Below are positions 5,946 to 12,163 of a stretch of DNA of 17,570 nucleotides, piece by piece. Below the pieces are notes generated by a model. It was not told where the DNA came from. It saw only the letters and a list, made by a program, of their open reading frames with translations, and searched no databases. Both the position numbers and the translations under genes were made by a program. The DNA is from Chloroflexota bacterium (lineage in GTDB: Bacteria > Chloroflexota > Anaerolineae > Anaerolineales > DRKV01), in contig DRKV01000316.1 in the NCBI GenBank assembly GCA_011051635.1, positions 1 through 17,570 on the forward strand. Direction: 5' to 3'. Within the stretch, counting starts at the first letter, position 1, and each line of letters begins with the position of its first letter.

Positions 5946-7591
5946 TGGTTGGGGTCTGATGGAATGGTGGGGGCGACGAGACCCTCCCCGCCTTCGGGAG
6001 GTTTCTGCTCCTGGAGCGCCTTGAGCAGTTTTTGCGCTTCCGGCAGGAGGGGCGAGTCGGGCGGGGCGGCTTGCAGGAAGGCCGTCAGGTCCTCGATGGC
6101 GGCCTGCCGCTCTCCGGTCAGGAGGTAGGATTGGGCGCGGTAGAAGTACAGGTCGGCGTAATCGGGGGAGAGGGAGAGCGCCTGCGTGAAATCGCTGACC
6201 GCGGCTTCCCCCTCCTCCCGCTGCAGGTAAGCGAGACCGCGGTGCAGGTAGGCGTCGAAGTTGCCGTACCCCAGACTAATGGCGCGGGTCAGGTCGAGGA
6301 CGGCGGCCTCGTAATCGTTTTGCCCGTATTCCAGCAGGCCGCGGGCCAGGTAAGCCGGGGCGTAACTGGAATCGAGTTGCAGCGCCTGAGCGTAATCCGC
6401 CAGGGCGTCGGCGGGGTCGCCGAGTTTGCGGTAGAGTTCGCCGCGGTTGAAATACGCGGAGGCCATCGGCTGGAGAGCAATCGCCTGGGTGTAGTCTCGA
6501 ATGGCGGCCTGCAAATCTCCGGCGTTGGCGTAAGCCTGGGCGCGCTGCACGAAGCCGGTGGGCGTATCGGGCTTGAGGTTCAGGAAGGTGGTGTAATCGG
6601 CGATGGCCTGGGCGTAGTTCCCCAGTTGGGCATAGAGAGCGGCGCGGCTTTCGTAAGCGCGGGCGAAATCGGGATTTTGGGCGATGGCCTGCCCGAAGTC
6701 GTCCAGGGCGCGTTGGATGTCGCCTTGCAGGGCATAGGCCGCCCCGCGGTTGGCGTAGTAGGTAGCCCGCTCCGCCGGTGAGGCGGCGTACTGGATGGCT
6801 TGCGTGTAGTCATTGATGCACAGGGCGTATTGCTCCATCTGGCGGTAGGCGTTGCCGCGCTGGTTGTAGGCAATCGCGTTTTGCGGTTCCAGTTCCAGCA
6901 CTTTGCCGTAGAGTTCCACGGCCTGGGCGAAATCGCCCTCCTGGTAGCGGGCATTGGCCTCGTCGAGCAAGCTGGCGGCCTGAGATACTACGTTGGAAGC
7001 GGATTCCTGCCCTGGCATGTTCTCGCCGCCCCCCGGCGTTTCCGGCATGGAAGTCGGCTGTTCCTCTCCCCCGTTCCCGGCGACGGCCTGCTGGCAGGGC
7101 TGCTCCTCCACATCCTCGATGCGCAGGGAGCAGGTGGCCTGAAAAGCGTAATCCGCGGTGGTCTCGCCCCCCGTGTTGGAGACGGCCAGCGCCTTCCCGT
7201 GGAGGACGCGGTACTCCGTGGTGACGATGTAGCGGTACACGCTTCCGTCCGGCGGCACGGGGAGTTCCAGTTGCTCGCCGCTCTCGCGGTTCAGCCCCAG
7301 GGCGTTGCCGATGCTGCTGTCCACTGTGACCTCAATCCCCAGGCTGACCCCGCCGGAGCCGCCGATTTCGAAGGACAGTTCCTTGGATGTGCCTGCCACG
7401 CAGGAGATGGATTTCTGCTCGACGATAGGCCCGCAGTGCCGCACCGTGCGGACATCGGTGATGCTTTCGATTTGCTCTTCTTGGGAGAGCAACTTGACCA
7501 CGCTCCAGGCCTGAACGGGCGTGGGCGTCTGCGGCGTGCAGCCTGCCGCCAGCAGGAGGAGGGGGAGAAGGAGGAGAAGATATTTTTTCAT
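5942..7591 (-). CDS. TPR-repeat lipoprotein, 549 residues
   Basis: The lipobox LLAAGC (Cys 18) after a leucine-rich signal marks a membrane-anchored exported lipoprotein. Residues about 25-168 form a beta-rich domain I cannot name, with C53, C64, C154 and C166 as possible disulfide partners. A Gly/Pro/Glu-rich linker (170-200) follows. From about residue 203 to 528 there are roughly nine consecutive TPR units; typical pieces are AYNQRGNAYRQM, YYANRGAAYALQGD, AYFNRGELYRKLGD and LYFYRAQSYLLTGE. TPR arrays serve protein-protein contact, so a scaffolding or sensing role outside the cell is likely. The ATG at 7591 is preferred because it gives a clean signal peptide; longer in-frame starts add about 69 residues that would bury it. 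No good Shine-Dalgarno is visible. It is coupled to the small lipoprotein downstream. Confidence 0.88.
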   Translation of the reverse strand: MKKYLLLLLPLLLLAAGCTPQTPTPVQAWSVVKLLSQEEQIESITDVRTVRHCGPIVEQKSISCVAGTSKELSFEIGGSGGVSLGIEVTVDSSIGNALGLNRESGEQLELPVPPDGSVYRYIVTTEYRVLHGKALAVSNTGGETTADYAFQATCSLRIEDVEEQPCQQAVAGNGGEEQPTSMPETPGGGENMPGQESASNVVSQAASLLDEANARYQEGDFAQAVELYGKVLELEPQNAIAYNQRGNAYRQMEQYALCINDYTQAIQYAASPAERATYYANRGAAYALQGDIQRALDDFGQAIAQNPDFARAYESRAALYAQLGNYAQAIADYTTFLNLKPDTPTGFVQRAQAYANAGDLQAAIRDYTQAIALQPMASAYFNRGELYRKLGDPADALADYAQALQLDSSYAPAYLARGLLEYGQNDYEAAVLDLTRAISLGYGNFDAYLHRGLAYLQREEGEAAVSDFTQALSLSPDYADLYFYRAQSYLLTGERQAAIEDLTAFLQAAPPDSPLLPEAQKLLKALQEQKPPEGGEGLVAPTIPSDPNQ

Positions 7592-7630
7592 GGGGGATGC
7601 CTGTATGCCGTGCCGGACGATTCGGGCCTC

Positions 7631-7636
7631 ATTGTA
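7631..7636 (-). promoter_or_regulatory. Candidate -10 box for the TPR lipoprotein
   Basis: Read on the minus strand this is TACAAT, about 40 bases before the ATG at 7591. The -35 position (7654-7659, TCGGGA) is weak. It is supported mainly by recurrence of the same hexamer ahead of other genes in the window. Confidence 0.4.
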
Positions 7637-7751
7637 CCAAAACCGTCCCCAGCTCCCGACAGCAGCCACAGCGCGGGTGCAAGCAAATCCTGTAGATGCG
7701 TTTCGGCCTTGGCGACTGGCCCCCTTGCGGGGATGCTGCGCGAAAGTCGCA

Positions 7752-7839
7752 GCAACAGTTGCGAAACCTGCCGCCGCAGGTTGGATTCCAGTTGCCACTT
7801 CGTGGGCAACTTCGCAGACGTTGGTGCAGTTTCAACTGC
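7752..7839. repeat. Cluster of four short inverted repeats
   Basis: Four hairpin-forming units lie within 88 bases: GCAAC-A-GTTGC (7752-7762); AACCTGC, 4-base loop, GCAGGTT (7765-7782); AGTTGCCAC, TTC, GTGGGCAACT with one bulge (7790-7811); and GCAGTT-TC-AACTGC (7826-7839). The stems share the word AGTTGC/GCAACT, so they look related rather than accidental. They lie between the stop of the small membrane protein (8011) and the start of the TPR gene (7591). They could be a REP-like element or a structured leader. Confidence 0.65.
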
Positions 7840-8010
7840 CGTCTTCTACGACATTTGCCTGCACCCCCACAGCGCGAGCACGCACATTTTGCAGAAAGCG
7901 GCGCACGCGTCGTTTTCCTGTTCCTCGCACAGCGACACAGGGAACACCGTGTTTTCTTCTCCGTGTGGAGAGGACAGTACAAAAACCTCTTTCTTCCAGA
8001 TGCAATGTTT

Positions 8011-8493
8011 TCAATCTTCCACAAACCCCACAGGCTCTTCCCAAAGAAGTCTATCGAATAGCCCTCTCCCGGCCAAAAGAAACACTATCACGCCGTGGCC
8101 CAATCCCAACCCCGCGTACCCGCCTATTACGACAATCTCGTGCTGTTTGGAGAGCAGCGCTATGATTATCCCGCTCACAAGGCAAACCCCTTCTGACGCC
8201 AGAATCAGGACAAACCGACCTCCGAACCACCCTACCTTGTTTTGTTCGGCCAATGATTTCCTCAACGAACGAGATTTGACCGTTCCTTTTAGGAGCATGA
8301 AAAGCCCTCCTAATTCTGCCAGGCCCCACCAGAGGCTTAACCCCAAAGCCAATGCCCCCGGCAGCATAAAGAAGCCTACTAAAGCGGCTATCCCCGATTG
8401 TGGCGCCAGCAGATGGGACAAAATGACACCAACAATACTTCCCCCTATCGTCAACGCGAGCAATATAACACCGGTCAGAATAAATCTGGACAT
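8011..8493 (-). CDS. Small four-helix membrane protein, 160 residues, unknown function
   Basis: I do not recognise the family. Hydrophobic segments at about residues 5-28, 35-68, 90-114 and 119-142 suggest four membrane helices; a basic loop between the second and third (KGTVKSRSLRKSLAEQNK) should face the cytoplasm. The C-terminus is acidic (WEEPVGFVED). The ATG at 8493 has AAGGAA about 8 bases upstream as a plausible Shine-Dalgarno. By eye the stretch is richer in A and T than the flanking operons, which could mean later acquisition. It lies alone, 115 bases after the end of the ABC operon and 419 bases before the TPR gene, both on the same strand. Helix pattern and frame make it a probable real gene, but no motif points to a function. 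Confidence 0.72.
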   Translation of the reverse strand: MSRFILTGVILLALTIGGSIVGVILSHLLAPQSGIAALVGFFMLPGALALGLSLWWGLAELGGLFMLLKGTVKSRSLRKSLAEQNKVGWFGGRFVLILASEGVCLVSGIIIALLSKQHEIVVIGGYAGLGLGHGVIVFLLAGRGLFDRLLWEEPVGFVED

Positions 8494-8570
8494 GAACCCA
8501 TTCCTTGTTTGCTTGTTGCGTGCCTCGCGCCATCAATGACTGCCGCCCCACTCCTTTTGATGCCCCTCTC

Positions 8571-8609
8571 CCCATTTGCATACTTGCACACTTGCCACTT
8601 GCATACTTT
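8571..8609 (-). repeat. Short tandem array of 8-bp units (copy 1)
   Basis: Read on the minus strand there are five consecutive units: AAAGTATG, CAAGTGG (7 bases), CAAGTGTG, CAAGTATG, CAAATGGG. The array begins within the stop codon of the preceding gene. Bases 8582-8610 match 14522-14551 on the other strand with one substitution and one indel. Confidence 0.85.
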
Positions 8610-10234
8610 CACGGCTCCAGCGAACTGAAATACTCCCGGATGACGTCGCGCACGTCGGGGGGGATGCTTTCGTCTTCCAGGGCCTGGTAGGCGGGGGCGA
8701 GGTACTGCGGGAGGGCCTCTTCGTAGGGAACCTGCAACTCCCCGCCCGCTTCCGGCTGGATGACTCCCTCGCCGGTGATGGCCCCCTCGCCGGATTCGCC
8801 GCCGGGCAGGGTGATGCTCTCCTCGCCGCCGCCGAGCCGCGGGGAGACGGGGGCCAGGGGTTCGTAGGGGACGGTCTCTCCCGATGTGCCGGCGGCGCTG
8901 TTGCCGGGCTGGATGGGCGTATCTCCGGCCTCGCCGCCGGGGGTGGAATGTCCGCTCCCGCTTCCCGCGCCGCCGCTGCCCTGCCCCTCGCCCGCCTGAC
9001 CGCCGCTCCCGTTTTGCTGGCCGTTCCACAGGCCGCCGGGGAGATTTTGCCCGCCGCCCTGCGCCCCGTTTCCTCCGGCAATTTGCTGGCCGGTGCTGCC
9101 CTGGGCGTTCTGCCCGGCGGCGGCCAGGCGCTGCTGGCCTTCGCCCAGTTGGGCGGCGGCCTGTTGAGCGGCGGCGGCCTGCTGCAACTGACGGTTATCC
9201 TGCCGCAGGGCTTGCGCCGCCTGGGAGAGAGCCGCCTGCGCCGCGGCCGCGTCCCCGGCCTGGAGGGCCTGGGCGGCCTGCCCCAATTGGGCGGCCAGGG
9301 CGGGGTCGCTTTGGGCGAGGGCCTGCGCCAGGGCGTTGAGTTGCCCGGCCAGAGCCTCCCGCCCGGCGGCATCCAGGCCCGTCACGTCCAGGGATTCCAA
9401 CTGTTGGGCGGCATCCAGCAGACTGCCCTCGGCGAGGGCCTGCCCGACCCCTGCCAGCGGGGAGTGCGGCTGAGCGGCGGCCTGCTCTCCGGCGGTGCGT
9501 AAATCCTCGGCCAGGGCCTGCGCCTCGGCGGGGGAGAGCGCCTTGAGAGACTGTTTGGCGTCTTCCAGGGCGGCGGCGGCTTCCTCGGCGGTCTCGGCCT
9601 GCGCCAGCGTCCGCTCCGCCTCGCCCAGGATGGCGTCCAGGCGGGCCTTGTCTTCGGGGGAAAGGCTGTCGTTTTGGGCAATCTCCTCCCGCAGGGCTTC
9701 CACGGCCTCGATTTCGCGGTGGATGGCTTCTCGTTCCTGGCGGCGGAGGGCGGCGCGCTGGAAAGGGAGGCGCAGCGAGCCGGTCACGCCGATGGCGGCC
9801 AGGAGCGCCAGCGTGACCCACAATTGGAGGGGCGGGAGGCTGAAGCGCAGCAGCCCCTCGGTAGTGACGCGCCCGGCGGCCCGGAGAGCGTCGCGCTGCA
9901 GGGCGGCGGAGAGGGGATGTTCGGGTTTGCCGCGGTATTCCAGGGCGGTGCTGAAGCGTTCCTTCTGCTGGAAGACGCGCTCCGCGTGGCGGGCGGCCTG
10001 GAGAGGGGTCAGCGGCCACAGATAGCCCAGCGCCCCCGCCAGGAGAGAGCCGCCCACGATGAGCAGCCCCGCCAGGATGAAGAACTCCCGCCGCAGGAGG
10101 TTTGCGCTAAACATGAGGGGCAGCGCAATCCCCAGGGAAACGGAAGCCCCTGCGGGCAGGGCCAGCAGCATCCAGCGGGCCGCGCGGCGCACTTTGAGGA
10201 GGGTCATCCATCGGGAAACGGGCAATTCTTCCAC
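8609..10234 (-). CDS. Membrane protein with coiled coil and Gly/Gln-rich region (DUF4175-like), 541 residues
   Basis: Three hydrophobic helices (about 22-43, 50-71, 137-155) precede a long Ala/Glu/Gln-rich helical region (about 160-355) that is likely coiled coil. A low-complexity Gly/Ser/Gln stretch (about 360-450) and a compact C-terminal tail (490-541) ending in VRDVIREYFSSLEP follow. Helices, coiled coil, Gly-rich linker and a tail of the form YxxALPQYLxPAYQALE...REYFSSLEP recur in uncharacterised bacterial membrane proteins, often near MoxR ATPase and DUF58 genes; I see neither here. The GTG start at 10234 lies 4 bases after the permease stop, with AAGGAC upstream; an ATG at 10207 is the alternative. 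It is the last gene of the four-gene operon. Its substrate or partner is unknown. The Gly-rich coding DNA gives many antisense shadow ORFs. Confidence 0.82.
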   Translation of the reverse strand: MEELPVSRWMTLLKVRRAARWMLLALPAGASVSLGIALPLMFSANLLRREFFILAGLLIVGGSLLAGALGYLWPLTPLQAARHAERVFQQKERFSTALEYRGKPEHPLSAALQRDALRAAGRVTTEGLLRFSLPPLQLWVTLALLAAIGVTGSLRLPFQRAALRRQEREAIHREIEAVEALREEIAQNDSLSPEDKARLDAILGEAERTLAQAETAEEAAAALEDAKQSLKALSPAEAQALAEDLRTAGEQAAAQPHSPLAGVGQALAEGSLLDAAQQLESLDVTGLDAAGREALAGQLNALAQALAQSDPALAAQLGQAAQALQAGDAAAAQAALSQAAQALRQDNRQLQQAAAAQQAAAQLGEGQQRLAAAGQNAQGSTGQQIAGGNGAQGGGQNLPGGLWNGQQNGSGGQAGEGQGSGGAGSGSGHSTPGGEAGDTPIQPGNSAAGTSGETVPYEPLAPVSPRLGGGEESITLPGGESGEGAITGEGVIQPEAGGELQVPYEEALPQYLAPAYQALEDESIPPDVRDVIREYFSSLEP

Positions 10235-10238
10235 GGGG

Positions 10239-11177
10239 TCACTTGTCCTTCTTCCGCACCCGCCGCACGGTCAATCCCAAAAAGAAGAGGGTCAGGAGCG
10301 AACTGAGAACGAGGAACACCACCCAGGGGGTAGGGCTGTAGAGGGTGACGCCGTTGCTGAGGGTGGTGGTTGTGTACCACAGGTCGCCATCCTGGAGGAA
10401 AATTTCGCTCGTAAGCATGGTTCCTGCGGGGCTGAGGGCGACGAGCAGGAGAGCGCCTGCCATCATGAGGGCTTCCATGAGAGGGGGAAGATTGGCAGAA
10501 TCGAAGGCGCCGAAGACCAGCGTACCCACGAGCAGGAGCATGATAGGCAGGAAGACGCTCAACATGCCGGCGAAAACGTAGGCCCCGATGGTGGCGGGCA
10601 GGGAGCGGCGGTTGAGGCTGGAAATGAAGACGCCAAGACTGCAAAAATACAGCACACTGGCGAGGTTGACGCTGGTATGCACCAGGATTTCCGCGGGTTC
10701 GATGCCGCCGAAGAGGAAAGTAATTGCCAGCAAGGGTACCTGCAAGAGCATCAGGAAGATGATGAAGGCCGCCGAAGCGACAAATTTGCCCCACACCAGG
10801 GAGCGCGCCGAGAGCAGGGTGACGCGCAGCAGGTCGTAGGTCTGATGTTCGTGCTCGGAAGCCAGCGCCCCGGCGCTGATGGAGGGGGCGACCAGCATGG
10901 CAAGGGTGGCCTGGATGCCGATGATGACGATGAAGACGGCTTGCCCTACCTGGCGGCGGCTTTCGAAATCGGCGGCGTTGCTCTCCTGGAGGACGGTGAG
11001 ACTGACCAGGATGATGAGCCCCGCCGCGCCCAGCAGGGGCAGGATGATGAACCACAAGGCGCGCCGCTGCCGCATCCGGCTGCGGAACTCTTTGTAGATG
11101 ATGGGGTTGCGGCGCAGGCCGTTCCACATCCGCAGGGGCCAGGCGGGACGGCGGGGGGAGGCGGTGTCGGTGCTCAT
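10239..11177 (-). CDS. ABC-2 type transporter permease, 312 residues
   Basis: About six membrane helices are visible. The first follows a basic stretch (NPIIYKEFRSRMRQRRALW) typical of the amphipathic start of ABC-2 permeases. The second region carries APSISAGALASEHEHQTYDLL, the family's EH...TYD coupling element that contacts the ATPase. Later helices include IIFLMLLQVPLLAITFLF, GAYVFAGMLSVFLPIMLLL and a last VVFLVLSSLLTLFFLGL before a basic tail (RRVRKKDK). The ATG at 11177 follows the ATPase stop (11179-11181) by one base and is preferred over an in-frame TTG at 11189 that overlaps the ATPase gene. It should pair with the ATPase as a transporter of the export or membrane-remodelling type. 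The substrate is not deducible. Confidence 0.93.
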   Translation of the reverse strand: MSTDTASPRRPAWPLRMWNGLRRNPIIYKEFRSRMRQRRALWFIILPLLGAAGLIILVSLTVLQESNAADFESRRQVGQAVFIVIIGIQATLAMLVAPSISAGALASEHEHQTYDLLRVTLLSARSLVWGKFVASAAFIIFLMLLQVPLLAITFLFGGIEPAEILVHTSVNLASVLYFCSLGVFISSLNRRSLPATIGAYVFAGMLSVFLPIMLLLVGTLVFGAFDSANLPPLMEALMMAGALLLVALSPAGTMLTSEIFLQDGDLWYTTTTLSNGVTLYSPTPWVVFLVLSSLLTLFFLGLTVRRVRKKDK

Positions 11178-11178
11178 C

Positions 11179-12153
11179 TCAGGAGACAATCCCTTGCGTG
11201 AGTTGCATGAAAATCTCTTCCAGGCTGGTTTGTTGTTCGCTGAAGTGGACGACGGGCAGACCGGCGGTTACCAAATCGGAGAGCAGGGCGCTGAGAGCGC
11301 GGTCGTCGCCGGAAAAAGTCGCCTGCCAGCGGCTGCGCTCCGGGGGGAGGTCGTTCTCGGGGGAGGGCTGCACATCCCGCAGGGCGGGGATGGAGAGCAG
11401 AATGCGCTCCGCCTCGGCAGGCTCGCCGAGTACCTCCAGGGTGATGGCGCGCTGCGGGGTTTCCTGTTGCAGCCCCAGGGCGCTCAAGGTATCCTGGGCG
11501 ATGAGTTTGCCCGCCTCGATGATGGCGATGCGGGTGCAGATTTCGGCCACATCCGCCAGAATGTGGGTGGAGAAGAAGACTGTCTTGCCCATGCGGGCGA
11601 GTTCCACGAGCAGGTCGCGGATTTCGACGCGGGCGCGGGGGTCCAGGCCGGAGGCCGGTTCGTCCAGGATGAGCACCTGCGGGTCGTGTATCAGGGTGCG
11701 CGCCAGGCTGAGCCGCTGCTTCATGCCCCGCGAGAGGCTGTCCACGTCGTCGTCCCGGCGGTGCCCCAGGTCCACCAGTTCCAGGAGGTCGGCAATCAGG
11801 GGCGGGCGTTCGCGAGGGGGGATGTAGTAGCATCCGGCGAAGAAATCGAGGTACTCCCGGACGGTGAGTTCCCCGTAAACGCCGAAGAAATCGGGCATGT
11901 AGCCGAGCATCCGCCGCGCGGCGCGGGTATCGGAACGGATGGAGTAGCCCCCGACCCAGGCTTCCCCGGCGGTGGGTTTCAGCAGGGTGGCGAGGATGCG
12001 GATGACGGTGGTCTTGCCCGCTCCGTTGGGGCCGACGAAGCCGAAGATGTCGCCTTCTTCCACGTGGAAGGTGAGCGAATCCAGCGCCAGACGGCTCTGG
12101 CGGCCTCTGCCGTAACGTTTGGTGAGGTTCTCGGTTTGCAGGATGGCGCTCAT
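11179..12153 (-). CDS. ABC transporter ATP-binding protein, 324 residues
   Basis: It has the full nucleotide-binding set: Walker A GPNGAGKTT, signature LSRGMKQRLS, Walker B and D-loop LILDEPASGLD, and H-loop FFSTHIL. Residues 1-215 are the ATPase core. The remaining hundred or so residues form the C-terminal extension common in ABC-2 (CcmA/GldA-like) ATPases. It is cytoplasmic and powers the permease encoded immediately downstream. The ATG at 12153 (MSAILQTENLTKRYG) begins at the normal start of the fold; an upstream in-frame start at 12243 would overlap the previous gene by 80 bases and add a proline-rich, atypical leader. It starts 10 bases after the stop of the large membrane protein, so the genes form one transcript. 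Confidence 0.96.
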   Translation of the reverse strand: MSAILQTENLTKRYGRGRQSRLALDSLTFHVEEGDIFGFVGPNGAGKTTVIRILATLLKPTAGEAWVGGYSIRSDTRAARRMLGYMPDFFGVYGELTVREYLDFFAGCYYIPPRERPPLIADLLELVDLGHRRDDDVDSLSRGMKQRLSLARTLIHDPQVLILDEPASGLDPRARVEIRDLLVELARMGKTVFFSTHILADVAEICTRIAIIEAGKLIAQDTLSALGLQQETPQRAITLEVLGEPAEAERILLSIPALRDVQPSPENDLPPERSRWQATFSGDDRALSALLSDLVTAGLPVVHFSEQQTSLEEIFMQLTQGIVS

Positions 12154-12163
12154 AGGGGGAATC

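Larger units (their letters stand above)
7592..8010. other. Gene-free stretch with candidate promoter and inverted-repeat cluster
   Basis: No convincing coding frame, tRNA or terminator with a T-run is visible here. It contains the TACAAT box near 7631 and the hairpin cluster at 7752-7839. The remainder (about 7840-8010) shows nothing I recognise; ORFs crossing it are low-complexity shadows. Confidence 0.6.

Noticed and set aside
6800..8539. 579-residue plus-strand ORF across the TPR gene, the gene-free stretch and the small membrane gene
   Set aside because: It has no family signal and changes character across the region; the minus-strand genes have signal peptides, TPRs and helices in frame.
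8576..11201. Several long plus-strand ORFs opposite the permease and coiled-coil genes
   Set aside because: They are Gly/Arg/Gln-rich antisense shadows; the minus-strand genes abut each other as an operon and have clear ABC-2 and helix patterns.
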